A DNA stretch of 64,000 nucleotides from positions 2,976,001 to 3,040,000 of the forward strand of contig NZ_CP083666.1 in assembly GCF_020097835.1 (NCBI RefSeq). Reading direction: 5' to 3'. The translations under genes were made by a program, and so were the position numbers. The stretch is from Haloprofundus halobius. Its GTDB lineage: Archaea; Halobacteriota; Halobacteria; Halobacteriales; Haloferacaceae. Below, in pieces: positions 36,034 through 46,183 of the stretch. The notes under the pieces are model-generated. The model searched no databases. It had not been told where the DNA came from and was given only the letters and a program-made list of their open reading frames with translations. Every line of letters starts with the position of its first letter. The stretch's first letter is position 1.

Positions 36034-36483
36034 CTACTTTACGACTGACCCGAGACCCAGCTCCGACTTCAGATACGTCGCTACGTCCTCGTACTGATTC
36101 TCAACGATTTCACAAAGCTCTCGGTTCGTCAGAAGGCCACCACGAGTGATGTTTGCGGATCCGATATAGACGTATCCGTCTGTGACGATCGCTTTCGCGT
36201 GCAGGTCGTCGACTTCAGTGACCGTTGCGGACTGACCCATCCGTGAGAGAATGAACTCGTTGTGAGATTCTCCCTGTCTCACGTAGACATTTAGCTCGGT
36301 CTCGAATCGACGGAGTGCCTCCGAGAGGAGCATTCGTCTATTCTGGAGGTCTGTTCCGAGTGGGAGGCGAAGTTCGACATCGCTCAGCCACGGTGAACAG
36401 ATCGCCACGCGGTCGGCGTGGACGAGTGAGTATCCAAGCAGATACCGGAGCCCGCTAGAGGGTAACGAAAACGCTCGTACCAT
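36034..36483 (-). CDS. Phospholipase D-like (HKD) nuclease, DpdK/DrmC-like
   Basis: ATG at 36483 gives 149 aa; the longer frame upstream merely overlaps the helicase gene. The protein has one HKD motif, HAKAIVTD (about residue 95), followed by GSANITRGG, the standard PLD nuclease signature. The N-terminal part has RVAICSPWLSD, the usual first strand. A single-HKD protein would act as a dimer. The start lies 29 bases inside the 3' end of the helicase gene, so the pair is tightly linked. Helicase-PLD pairs occur in bacterial dpd (dpdJ-dpdK) and DISARM systems. It probably cuts DNA or RNA. Confidence 0.85.
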   Translation of the reverse strand: MVRAFSLPSSGLRYLLGYSLVHADRVAICSPWLSDVELRLPLGTDLQNRRMLLSEALRRFETELNVYVRQGESHNEFILSRMGQSATVTEVDDLHAKAIVTDGYVYIGSANITRGGLLTNRELCEIVENQYEDVATYLKSELGLGSVVK

Positions 36484-39400
36484 CGTAATCACCTCCCGGG
36501 AGTGCCTCGATGTCGAAGATGCGCGTGACGACTTCGTCGCTAGGAACTCGTTCGATAATCTGCTCTCGAAGGAATTCGAGGAAGACGTAACTGAGTGCAT
36601 CCGATTGGTCGTGAGGGGAAATACATTCGGAGAGATGGAGATTATCGACACAGCCGTCGATGTCCGGCGAGAAGAACAGTCGTTCCGCACGTTCGTACCC
36701 GTCGAAGTCCGGATCGAGTTCTGAGACTGCTGCACGCGGGAACTCGTCGTTTCCAGCGACGCGCTCGCGTGCAACCACGTGTTTTATCTGATATGCTGTG
36801 CGGCGGGACGTCGTCTCCTCTTTTGCGAGCTGGCCTGCCCGGTCGATCGAGGACCGTACTTCTTCGACGACGAGGTCAACGATGTGGTCGAATATGGGAA
36901 CGACATCGGACTCTCGCACGAGTGTTTCGATTGTCTCTCGATCAGGTGATACGGGGGGTAATTTTGCGACGAACTCCGAGTCGGCCCACAGACGTTCGTT
37001 GAGCACCTGCGGGTTGTACGAGATCCGAGTGATCGACTCGAGAGCAGTTGCGGGGTCTTCACGGAGGTCGTCGAAGACCATGTCCGCGATTCCTTGTCCT
37101 CCCTGCGAGCGCTCGAACACGTACACCTCTTCGTTGTCAAGGTCGACACCGTAGAAGAGGCTGTTCGGACTGATTCCTGCAAGGTCGGCGACGAACTGCG
37201 TGTAGAAGTGAGCAGCCGTGTGTGCGGCTACGTAGGTCGGCGAAGTTTCGTCGAAATTCTTGTATTGACGTACTCGTTCCTGTATCTCGTCGTCTGTCGC
37301 AGCGTCAAGGAACGTACTGATATCGAATAAGAGACCACGTGTGTCGAGGGTGAATCCGAGTGTCTGCTGAGGTGCTTCTATTTCTCGCTTGATTCGGTCA
37401 CCACCGGTGAAGATGTATTCATTCGAGCTTCGATTGTACGTTGCAGGCGTAATCTCGAGAGATGTACCTGTCAGTCGTACCTTCCCAGAGATGTCTGCGA
37501 GCGTCACTCCCCCTCTCGTCTGCTCCTCGCTTCGTTCGGTTAACGACGTTTCGACGTTTGGACTGGCGTGAATCTTGCCCAGCTTCGAATCATTGTGACG
37601 GAGGCAGCTACTGTCGTCGATAATCTGGAGGCACTGCGGACAGTAGCGAACGATGTTGAGCGCTTGAGTGCCACTCAGGTCCGTAATGTCGGTGAGAACA
37701 ACAGATTCCGGTATCAGCAGATCAGGGCGTTCTTCACCGTCGATGTCGCTAAAGTCGAAGCGGACTGTACCGTCCTCGATGATGGTCTTTGGTACGAAGG
37801 CTTGGAGGTGACCTGCGTCCTGTTGATACTCACTACGAAGCGGTGTGTACGAGTGGACGAGTTTGTCGATCGGTTCTTCTGCCCCCCCGATCCGATTCTC
37901 GTCGCTGAAGACGGTGAAGTACTTACCCGCGTCGTCGAAGTAGTTGTCCGGAATGTACCACACCTCGTCGCTCAACGTTTTTCCGCTCGCGCGAAGGAAC
38001 CGATCGTAGTAGTAGCCACCCCGAAGGAGGTGTTTGATGTAGTAGAGACTGAGGTAGTTCGGCTCGATTTTGTGATACTTGTGCACCTCCTCGAGTGCCT
38101 GCATCAGGTAGTAGACCTGTTTCTGTTGACGTTCGAGCTTCTCAATCTCGTCGTCATCAGTTAGCTCTCTCAGCTCCGTGACCTGCTCTTGGATATCCTG
38201 CGCTTGGAACTGGAACCCTCCGACGTCGACGCCCTGGCTCTGGGCGTGATTAGTCACGAGCATCACGTCGCCGGTGATATGGAAGAGGTTCGGGAGCAGA
38301 GCTTGGAACTGATCGGCAGGAGCGTCAGTTTTCCCTGCATCGTCGGTAGCTGCTGCTCTTAACGACTCCAGCTTCTCTTCGAGTTCCGACAGCTCACTCT
38401 CCTCCAGTATCTTACTCGGGTGAGACCGACACGTATCGATCATCTCTATGCGTTCCTGGACAAATCGAAGGATGTTCTCGCGAACTGCTTCGGTGAGGGA
38501 GACAACCACCTCGGTACCTCTGCTCCCGTCGGTACCGGCGATGCTCGTCCGTTGATTCAATCGCTCTCGTTCCCCCTCTAAGGTGGCGAGGAGGTTCATA
38601 ACCGGTCGCTGTCCTGTGAGTGCGTCAAATGACTCATAGATGTCGAACTCGCGAGAGAAAATCTTTGAAGGGTCAGTGAGTAACGTATAGTAATCTTCCC
38701 ACCCGAGCTCGTCTACGAGGAACGCTTTGTAGAACGCGTCTTTGTCCTGTTGCGTCGAAATGTACCCTTCGTCAAGTATACCGCTCATGACGGTATAGAA
38801 CGTCTCGAACTGGTCGTGAATCCACTCTACAACCTCGTTATCTGTTTTGAGTGGGGTTCTAATCTCAGACCCGAGGAATCGGTCAGCGCGGTAGAACATG
38901 TTGGAGTCGGCTGTGAGGTCTGAGAGAAAGACGAAGATGTGAGAATCGGTCCCCTCTTTGCGTGCTGCGCGTCCGGCACGTTGGACGAACGAGGAGAGAT
39001 TCCACGGCGTTCGGTACTGAGTCACAATCGTAATGTCCCCGACGTCGATACCCACTTCGAGGAAGTTCGTCGAGAGGAGAACATCGCTCTCGGTAACGGA
39101 TGCATCGAACCCTACGTCAGAGTAGACAGAAGCAAAATCGAGGTTCTCGTTGAGGAAATCGTAGCCCATCTCCTCAGCCACACGTTCCCAATCGTCTGCT
39201 TCTCCCGATCCGACGTGGTACTCCCAGAGCTGTCTGTTCTGATCGGCGTCCTCCAGTTGGGTTCTCTTCTGATTTACCTGACTGATGCTGTCTATGAACG
39301 AGAGAATCTTTCCTTGAGGTGCGTCGTTCTGTTGCAGCAGACCATGACCGAGTAGCATGATCTGTTGGATGAACATCGACGACACTCCTGGACCGTCTGC

Positions 39401-40504
39401 CGTCGATTTCAGGAAGTAGTAGTGTTCCTCGTCGTTGTGGTCTGTGTCGAAATCAGACTCGGCGGGGGAGACCGACTCGATTCGGCTCGTCGGAACCGGG
39501 AAGATCTTCCCTGCGAAGCGTTTTGCATCGTCTACGGTGGCGCTCGAGCCAAGCCAGAGAAGGGCGTCTTCGGTGACTGACTCGATGTTTTTCACGATGT
39601 TCGCAGTGTGCGCACCTCTGAGCCCAGTGTAGAGGTGGATCTCGTCGAAGACGATCGTATCTGCGTAGTCTATGATGTCGTAGTTGGGCTTCAGCCCGAA
39701 GAGTTCTAGTGACTCTAACGTAGTCAGTAGAAGATTCGGGTGTCCGCCGTGACGCATGTCGGTCCGATTGAGAATCAGTTCACGGCTGGTGAAGGAGTGA
39801 GAGGGGTCGTTCTCACAGACGAGTTCGTATCCATCGTCCCCACCAGTGAAGATGAACGAGTGATTCTCATCGTCGTCTCCGCACCAACAGTTAGCCAAAC
39901 GGAATTCGTTTCTTCCGTTCGACCGTTCGAAGAGCGCAGATTGGTTTTCGACATCCGATCGTTCGTACGGCGTGTCCCCGGTCCAGATCCCGGCAGAGAG
40001 TTGGTCGTCACTGGTCGTTTTGATCTGATGAAGGTGTTTGAGTATTCGACCGAGTTGGTCTTGGAGGAGGGCACGGCTCGGATAGACGAGGATTGCCATC
40101 TCCTGGCTACCGTCACGGAGTAGTTGGTATAACGGTCCGAGAAACGCCTCCGTCTTTCCAAAACCAGTCGGTGCAGAGAAAATCGCACCTTGCGAGCGAT
40201 TATCTCTTTGCCGTGTCGCATCGAGATCACGAACCAACCGCCAGCTGTCTGCCTGGAAGTCGAGCGGATCGAATCCAAATATCTCGACGATTTCGTCGAT
40301 GAACGGGTCCTCTCCCCTATGCTTGTTCTCTTCTACGTCTCGCCGCTTCTGTGGCTTCCGGGTGTACTTTAGCGCGTCTGTGACGTACCGAGGGTTTTCA
40401 TCGTCCGGTCCGAAGATCTGCGTGTTCTCTAAGAGGCCCCGCAGGAGCGGTCGAATATTCTCGTCCATCCGTGAGGGATTTGAATTACGGTCGAAATACT
40501 TCAT
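36455..40504 (-). CDS. Large DEAD/DEAH-type helicase with DUF1998-like end, DpdJ-like
   Basis: ATG at 40504 (1349 aa) is preferred to a TTG at 40525. Helicase motifs are APTGFGKTEAF (about 110), VFDEIHLYTG (about 285), GSSATVDDA (about 320), LLSTNFLEVGIDVG (about 475) and FVQRAGRAARKE (about 510). Near residue 975, CPQCLQIIDDSSC looks like a zinc site. The C-terminal part has YVFERSQGGQGIADMVFDDL (about 1165), the Gly-rich segment found in DUF1998/MrfA-type helicases. An ATP-dependent DNA translocase is expected. It is followed, with a 29-bp overlap, by the HKD nuclease. Size and partner match the DpdJ role, which is why I link it to the island's defence function; identity needs a search. Confidence 0.85.
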   Translation of the reverse strand: MKYFDRNSNPSRMDENIRPLLRGLLENTQIFGPDDENPRYVTDALKYTRKPQKRRDVEENKHRGEDPFIDEIVEIFGFDPLDFQADSWRLVRDLDATRQRDNRSQGAIFSAPTGFGKTEAFLGPLYQLLRDGSQEMAILVYPSRALLQDQLGRILKHLHQIKTTSDDQLSAGIWTGDTPYERSDVENQSALFERSNGRNEFRLANCWCGDDDENHSFIFTGGDDGYELVCENDPSHSFTSRELILNRTDMRHGGHPNLLLTTLESLELFGLKPNYDIIDYADTIVFDEIHLYTGLRGAHTANIVKNIESVTEDALLWLGSSATVDDAKRFAGKIFPVPTSRIESVSPAESDFDTDHNDEEHYYFLKSTADGPGVSSMFIQQIMLLGHGLLQQNDAPQGKILSFIDSISQVNQKRTQLEDADQNRQLWEYHVGSGEADDWERVAEEMGYDFLNENLDFASVYSDVGFDASVTESDVLLSTNFLEVGIDVGDITIVTQYRTPWNLSSFVQRAGRAARKEGTDSHIFVFLSDLTADSNMFYRADRFLGSEIRTPLKTDNEVVEWIHDQFETFYTVMSGILDEGYISTQQDKDAFYKAFLVDELGWEDYYTLLTDPSKIFSREFDIYESFDALTGQRPVMNLLATLEGERERLNQRTSIAGTDGSRGTEVVVSLTEAVRENILRFVQERIEMIDTCRSHPSKILEESELSELEEKLESLRAAATDDAGKTDAPADQFQALLPNLFHITGDVMLVTNHAQSQGVDVGGFQFQAQDIQEQVTELRELTDDDEIEKLERQQKQVYYLMQALEEVHKYHKIEPNYLSLYYIKHLLRGGYYYDRFLRASGKTLSDEVWYIPDNYFDDAGKYFTVFSDENRIGGAEEPIDKLVHSYTPLRSEYQQDAGHLQAFVPKTIIEDGTVRFDFSDIDGEERPDLLIPESVVLTDITDLSGTQALNIVRYCPQCLQIIDDSSCLRHNDSKLGKIHASPNVETSLTERSEEQTRGGVTLADISGKVRLTGTSLEITPATYNRSSNEYIFTGGDRIKREIEAPQQTLGFTLDTRGLLFDISTFLDAATDDEIQERVRQYKNFDETSPTYVAAHTAAHFYTQFVADLAGISPNSLFYGVDLDNEEVYVFERSQGGQGIADMVFDDLREDPATALESITRISYNPQVLNERLWADSEFVAKLPPVSPDRETIETLVRESDVVPIFDHIVDLVVEEVRSSIDRAGQLAKEETTSRRTAYQIKHVVARERVAGNDEFPRAAVSELDPDFDGYERAERLFFSPDIDGCVDNLHLSECISPHDQSDALSYVFLEFLREQIIERVPSDEVVTRIFDIEALPGGDYDGTSVFVTL

Positions 40505-41680
40505 CAGGCTGCTTACTCCTTGCAAGTAGTGACTTCCTGTTCAATGCTTCGACAAGCAGCGTTTGTTCCGATCGAGAAAAGGTAGTACCGATGACTACAC
40601 CACCAGCGAATTTATGTACTCTATCCCTCACTTCATGGTTTTGAAAGGGGTATGGCGAACGCCAATTATTAATTCTGCCAAATTTCGGGAGATTAAATGG
40701 GTATTGTGTACTCTCGCTGCACTGGTGGTTCTGAGGAGCTCATACTGACACGATTAGGTATGCTGGGGCGCATAGAGACGAAATTGTTTCTCAAGAGAGA
40801 AGAGAGCGAATCTGTTCTGACCCATAAATACGAGCGATTAGAAACAGAATGTAACCCTGAACCCTGTAGTTTAGTCAAATGTGACGAATTAACGGATTAG
40901 AATGGTATATGTGAGGACATAATCGCAGGCTGTTTTCTGAAAAGCGACATTACCACTGCGGAATAAATGTCCGAAATCAGAAGACGGGTTTTTGAGTATA
41001 ATCTACAATCAATTTCTTATTTGGACAAGATTTAAATGGGAAGGACTCGTCGGTAGATGTAGCTAAGATAGGTGATACAGTGCCCGCGTGACGTTCACAC
41101 CCTGCCAGGTCCGTCGTCACGGGGGCCAACAACCCGGCATTATGGCGAAGTATCCGCCTCACCGAGTACAAAGAGTGCTACGTGTGGGATTCGGATAACT
41201 CCTTCGCTGTTTTGGCGGCCTGAAAAACGGACCCTCGCGAACCCAGGAGGTGCGTTCATGACGGACGACTTCCTGGTGCGTGGGTCGATGTAAGCCCCTT
41301 TCGTCAGAGCTACTCGACTTGCTATTGGGTGACGTCCGATATACTGTGGGAGATGGCTGTTTGGTTTCTCCTGACAGTCGCAGTAGTACTTGACACTCTA
41401 CGTGTTCGGCTGAGAAGGTCGTAGTGCCGACTCTGCCGGGCTCCGTAGATCTTACCACAGACAAAATTGGGGATGTCACGCCCGCGGCGCCGAACAAGGC
41501 CCGTTTGGTCCCAGAACCGTATGGGTGGCCTCACAAATCTGTCGGTTAAGAGCGATCAGATTAGCACCGTATAGAAATTATCCGATCTCTATTTCGGACT
41601 TCAAGAGAATTCTCGGAGAAACCATTATGACACATATTCACAATCCCGCACCCAGGCGTGCACAAGAAGAGGTACCGTAG
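40505..41680. other. 1.2-kb region without a supported gene
   Basis: Several short frames (up to about 110 codons on the minus strand around 41159-41497) cross it, but none has a plausible start context or recognised motif. AT-rich patches alternate with GC-rich ones, so it may contain a decayed gene or insertion. It separates the divergent DpdJ-like helicase and the Cas4-SF1 gene. A ribosome-binding site, GAGGT, is seen at 41669-41673 before the next start. Confidence 0.4.
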
Positions 41681-44600
41681 ATGAACGACCAAAACGGAGA
41701 CTCCCGGCGACATACCGTCCATCCGAGTGTCATCGCTCAGTACTACAGTCTTCAGCAGTGTCCGATGTACCTCTACCAACGGTACGTCGATAACTCGTTC
41801 GGGGGAATCGGCGACGTACCGTTGAGCCCTTTGTATGCCCAAACGGGCATCGAATTCGAGGAGACGCAGTTCGCAAAACTTCTCGAAGCAAACGTATGCG
41901 GCATCGGTCCAAGAGACTCTGACCTCACACTCGAAGAAACGTGGTCTGGTGATGTCGAAGCCGACGTCAGGCGATTGGTGCACATCGTACGCGAAGTCGT
42001 CGATGGTGACCGAGACCGTCCTGTACTGGCGTACCAGACACCACTCGAATCAGAAGTAGAAGCCTGGCCGGTCCGCGGCGATGTTGACGGTGTACTCGTC
42101 GTTCCCCAGAAAGTCGGTGACGAGTGGGGTGCTCACATCCGCGTCCTCGAAGTGAAGTCTTCGCAGACCGCGAAGACGAATCACCAGATTCAGGCTGCAA
42201 TCTACAGCCTCCAACTGAAGTCGCTGCTGTCCGAGATGCCGGTTAAAATCTCAGCCAGCATCGTCACTCGGGATAATGTCGTAGACACGATGGTCAAGTC
42301 GCGGATCGACCTCCACGAGCTCGACACCTTCGAGCTATCGACTAGAGAGAACGACGTGAGACTCTTGCTCGAAGAGGGAGGGACGCTCGATACAGCACTG
42401 CTCGGCGAGGACGGTGACCCGCTCGCAGACCACGACGATCCTGACCAACCGAACTATCGTATCGACGCCCGATGTGACGGCTGTTCAAACCAAGCTCGAT
42501 GTGTCGCGTACGCGGCGTTCAACCACGATCTCGCCCTCCTCGGCTTCTCAGAGGGCGTCCAGGAGAGTCTTCGGAAGCACGGTATCGAGAAGATCGACGA
42601 CTTAGTCGACCTCTTCGAGTACCCAACCGGAGAGTGGGACCGCCAACCCACCTCTCGAACGCACCCAAAACCAAAAGACCCTGAACGCGTCGCACAGATA
42701 CAAACATCGACAGATATCTCCAATCTCGTCCACCGGGCACAGATCGCTCATCGATTCCTGCGACAGATTGACCCGGAGTATGAGAAACAGTGGCAAAAGA
42801 AGGCCGAGGGAGTCGGGCCGTGGAGCGAGTATCTCGTTGGAAGCGGACGGAACCTTCCCGATGACGACCCGAACGACGACTCGTGGCAGCGACCGTGGAA
42901 CGACTATCCGCGGAAGTCGCTCGTTCGCGTCTACCCCTACGTTCAGCACGACCACATTCGCGACCGTCTAGTCCTGTTAGCAGCGAAGGTTGCTTGCTCG
43001 AGAGACGACAGTGAGGGGGAGTTCGTCGTCGTTACTACGGAGGGCCTTTCAGAGGACCTCGAGGCGAAAAACGACGCCGAACGAGCGCTGCTAGCGGAGT
43101 TCTACAGTAAACTCACCGATGCAATCGAGAGCGTTCGTCCCGACCTTACCGCGGAGGGAAAACGACCCGAAGAGGGGTATTTGCACCTCTATCCGTACAG
43201 TGGGACTCAGCGTCGGTATCTCGTCGATGCAGCGAAACGTCACCCAGACACCGAAGCGAGTCAGACACTCCGGACGCTGCTCGGATACCGCGAAGACATC
43301 GATCAAGAGATGGTCTCTGTCCTTCAAGAGGACTTCCGGAGCCGTCACGTGTTCCGGTATCCGGGTCTCGGCGTCGTTCAGACCGTTGCTCAGTTCTACT
43401 CGCGCGAGTACTCGTTCGAGTGGGAAGACAAGCGAGACGAGTACGAGACGCCGCTGAAGGACGTCTTCGCCCTCGGTTTCTTCGAAACGGGAGTTCCGTA
43501 CACCGAAGTAGGCGAACACATCGTACCCGACGCGAAAAACGGTCTTCAAGTTCCTAACGACAATCTCACCAAATTCTACCCGCTGGTCGGGCGACACGTG
43601 GACGTCGTTCCGCTCGAGTATCTGTATGCGTGTGAGGAGTTCGACGTTCTCGACACCGATTGGGCGGACAACGAGGAGACACGGGCTGACATCATGCGCT
43701 ACCGTCACCACGGCGGGAAAGATTCGGCACGAGTCTCTCTCAGCGACATCAAGGACCTCGCACGCGCCATATGCGCTGCGTACGAGTATATTGAACGCTG
43801 TACGCGTGGGAAGAACGCGAAAACCGAGAAACAACCGCTAAACCTGGCGAACATGGGCGAGAACTCGTTGGGGGGCTCGGAACTACAGCAGACGCTCATC
43901 GAGTACCAAAAACTCGAATTCGGGTCTAAACGGCGAGCGCTGGAGAGCCGTTATCGCGAACCCCTCGGACAGCGGACAGCCAACGGTGACGCCATCCCCT
44001 TTGAAGTCGTTGACGCACCAGAAAGCTCTGACGCAGAGGATAAAACACTGACTGGACGGATACTCCGTCAACTCGGTAACGGTGTTCCCGGACTATCGAG
44101 CCAGACGTCGTTGTCGCTCGAATCGGGTACGTACGTCGTACTCACCCCGCTGGAGGCTACTGCCGAAGGAACGCTCACTGAGACTGAGAAGTCCCCGACT
44201 CGGTACGCGAACAAGGTGTTGGGTGTAATCTCCTGGGTCGATACCTCAAAGGGAACGGTTGGCATCTCCTTGAACTGGCCACGAAACCGAAGTAAGGAGC
44301 CACACCTCCCCAATCACGTGGGGTGGACACGCGACGCCGACGACGAGTGGAACCGACAACTCATCGAAGAGGGAATGACCTTCGTCGCCGACGAGGCGCT
44401 CGACAACTTCCCCGCTAATCGTGCTCGGAGCGCACTCCAGCACGCCGGGACGAACGACATCCACAACCGCCTCCTCGGAGTGTACGAAGCGACCGATCCC
44501 ACGGCGCTGCGATACGACGAGCCGTTTTGTGATTCGGAGGCCATTGAATCCTTCCTCGAAGCGTTCGACGATGCGATGCCCGAGAGGACGAACGCACAGC

Positions 44601-46114
44601 AGAAGTCGTTCGTTCGTCGACTCCACCACTCGGTGAGTGGTCTACAGGGGCCACCAGGAACGGGGAAGACAAGTTACGCATCGGCGCCCGCCATCTTGTC
44701 ACGTGCTTACGCTAACCACGACGGCGACAAATCGTTCATCGGTGTCGGCGCGGCACATTCGAACACCGCCGTCGACGAAATCGCCTCTGCGGTCGGAGAA
44801 GCCCAAGAGGCGCTCGAAGCGGCGGGAAAGAGCAAGCCGGTGACGCTCGTGCGCGTTCGGTCTGGTTCTCCGACTGGGGTGCTCCCAAAAAACGTTGTCG
44901 AGCTGAGCGCCTACGAGGACCGCGACGAACTCGTCGGCCTCTTCGAGTTAGCGCTCGATGGGGGCGACCCACTCGTGGTGTTCTCGACACCCGTCTCACT
45001 CCGAAACACGGTGGCGTCGATTCGCGACCTCTTGGATTCGGACGCGGGCGATGTCGAAGAACTCATGTCCGCCGGCACGGCGCGAGTCTTCGACTACGCG
45101 CTCATCGACGAGGCGAGCATGATGGACCTCCCACTGGTTTTCCTCCTCGGTGCGTTCCTCCGAGAGCACCGGCAGATACAGCTCGTCGGGGACCATCGGC
45201 AGATGCAGCCGATTCAGTCGCACGACTGGGAGTCAGAGGACCGGCAGACCATCGAAGAGCACACGCCGGCTGTGTCTGCACTCGACTTCGTTCGCTTCCT
45301 TCGCGGAGAGACCCAAGACGAACTCGAGTACCTCAAGCGCGAACCCCCGTCGTGGGACGATCCCGACAACGTTCTGCCGATGGACCGTCTCGTCACCACC
45401 TATCGGCTACCACCGGCGATGGCGCGTCTCGAAACGGAGCTGTTCTACCACCGTGATGGAATCGAACTCGAGTCCGCTGCCTCCGGGAAGCGTCTCCCCG
45501 ACATCCGGACCTCTGAAACCCCGGAGTGGCTTCGGGCTGCCCTCGACCCGTCGACTCGAGTGACGCTACTGCTTCACGACGACCAGCAGTTCACCAAGGA
45601 CAGCCCGGTAGAAGCGTATCTTGCTGAGTGTCTGCTCCGCGACCTCCCGACGGTCGCCAGTGGCCCAGGCCCTGATGAAGTGTCGGCGGGGATCGTCGTC
45701 CCGTTCCGTCTGATGCGCCGACGGCTCCAGGAAGACCATATCGGTGTTCCCGTCGACACCGTCGAACGGTATCAGGGGAACGAGAAGGACGTGATGGTTC
45801 TCGCCATGACCGCTGGTAACCAGGGGTACGTCAATAGCCGTGCCGAGTTTCTCCTCGACGCGAACCGGTTCAACGTCGGGGCGAGTCGGATGAAACGGAA
45901 GCTGTTCATCATCGCCTCGAAGGCGCTTTTCAAGGCGGTTAGCCCAGACGTGAAGCGATACGAGGACCAGAAAGCCTGGAAGCAGTTGTATCGCGCCCTC
46001 GCTGTGAGTGAGACGGCCAATCCGCCGTCGGTAACGCTGACGTCGGCTGAGGTCCCTGAACTCGTAGACGGACGAGAGGTCACAGTGGAGGTATACACCG
46101 GATTCAGAGACTGA
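41681..46114 (+). CDS. Cas4-like nuclease fused to SF1 (Dna2-like) helicase
   Basis: This is a 1477-aa protein. Residues 1-280 form a RecB/Cas4-type nuclease: QQCPMYLYQRY (Cys27), DVDGVLVV (about 133) and LEVKSS (about 156), with three more cysteines in CDGCSNQARC (about 266-275) completing a likely 4Fe-4S cluster. An unrecognised middle region of about 700 residues follows. The C-terminal part is an SF1B helicase: GPPGTGKTS (about 990), IDEASMM (about 1143), VGDHRQMQPI (about 1168), ERYQGNEKDVMV (about 1365) and NVGASRMKRKLFI (about 1398). This is the layout of Dna2 and related defence nucleases. A Shine-Dalgarno GAGGT precedes the ATG by 7 bases. It sits upstream of the DUF1998 helicase operon on the same strand. 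Confidence 0.9.
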   Translation: MNDQNGDSRRHTVHPSVIAQYYSLQQCPMYLYQRYVDNSFGGIGDVPLSPLYAQTGIEFEETQFAKLLEANVCGIGPRDSDLTLEETWSGDVEADVRRLVHIVREVVDGDRDRPVLAYQTPLESEVEAWPVRGDVDGVLVVPQKVGDEWGAHIRVLEVKSSQTAKTNHQIQAAIYSLQLKSLLSEMPVKISASIVTRDNVVDTMVKSRIDLHELDTFELSTRENDVRLLLEEGGTLDTALLGEDGDPLADHDDPDQPNYRIDARCDGCSNQARCVAYAAFNHDLALLGFSEGVQESLRKHGIEKIDDLVDLFEYPTGEWDRQPTSRTHPKPKDPERVAQIQTSTDISNLVHRAQIAHRFLRQIDPEYEKQWQKKAEGVGPWSEYLVGSGRNLPDDDPNDDSWQRPWNDYPRKSLVRVYPYVQHDHIRDRLVLLAAKVACSRDDSEGEFVVVTTEGLSEDLEAKNDAERALLAEFYSKLTDAIESVRPDLTAEGKRPEEGYLHLYPYSGTQRRYLVDAAKRHPDTEASQTLRTLLGYREDIDQEMVSVLQEDFRSRHVFRYPGLGVVQTVAQFYSREYSFEWEDKRDEYETPLKDVFALGFFETGVPYTEVGEHIVPDAKNGLQVPNDNLTKFYPLVGRHVDVVPLEYLYACEEFDVLDTDWADNEETRADIMRYRHHGGKDSARVSLSDIKDLARAICAAYEYIERCTRGKNAKTEKQPLNLANMGENSLGGSELQQTLIEYQKLEFGSKRRALESRYREPLGQRTANGDAIPFEVVDAPESSDAEDKTLTGRILRQLGNGVPGLSSQTSLSLESGTYVVLTPLEATAEGTLTETEKSPTRYANKVLGVISWVDTSKGTVGISLNWPRNRSKEPHLPNHVGWTRDADDEWNRQLIEEGMTFVADEALDNFPANRARSALQHAGTNDIHNRLLGVYEATDPTALRYDEPFCDSEAIESFLEAFDDAMPERTNAQQKSFVRRLHHSVSGLQGPPGTGKTSYASAPAILSRAYANHDGDKSFIGVGAAHSNTAVDEIASAVGEAQEALEAAGKSKPVTLVRVRSGSPTGVLPKNVVELSAYEDRDELVGLFELALDGGDPLVVFSTPVSLRNTVASIRDLLDSDAGDVEELMSAGTARVFDYALIDEASMMDLPLVFLLGAFLREHRQIQLVGDHRQMQPIQSHDWESEDRQTIEEHTPAVSALDFVRFLRGETQDELEYLKREPPSWDDPDNVLPMDRLVTTYRLPPAMARLETELFYHRDGIELESAASGKRLPDIRTSETPEWLRAALDPSTRVTLLLHDDQQFTKDSPVEAYLAECLLRDLPTVASGPGPDEVSAGIVVPFRLMRRRLQEDHIGVPVDTVERYQGNEKDVMVLAMTAGNQGYVNSRAEFLLDANRFNVGASRMKRKLFIIASKALFKAVSPDVKRYEDQKAWKQLYRALAVSETANPPSVTLTSAEVPELVDGREVTVEVYTGFRD

Positions 46115-46143
46115 CGCCGTCGCCGAATCGCTCGTGAAGTAGA

Positions 46144-46150
46144 TTTAATA
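46144..46150 (+). promoter_or_regulatory. TATA element for the DUF1998 helicase operon
   Basis: TTTAATA lies 34-40 bp upstream of the ATG at 46184, allowing a short leader. It suggests that the five-gene operon has its own promoter although the Cas4-SF1 gene ends only 69 bp earlier. Confidence 0.5.
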
Positions 46151-46183
46151 GCTCACTCAAAAGGTAGCAACAACAACAATAGA

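Noticed and set aside
37568-38164. 198-codon plus-strand frame inside the DpdJ-like gene
   Set aside because: It lies wholly antisense to a gene with clear helicase motifs and shows only the usual mirror-strand openness of GC-rich coding DNA.
40977-41497. Minus-strand frames of 64-112 codons in the island gap
   Set aside because: No start context or motif is seen, and composition is not typical of the neighbouring genes; possibly debris but not supportable as a gene.
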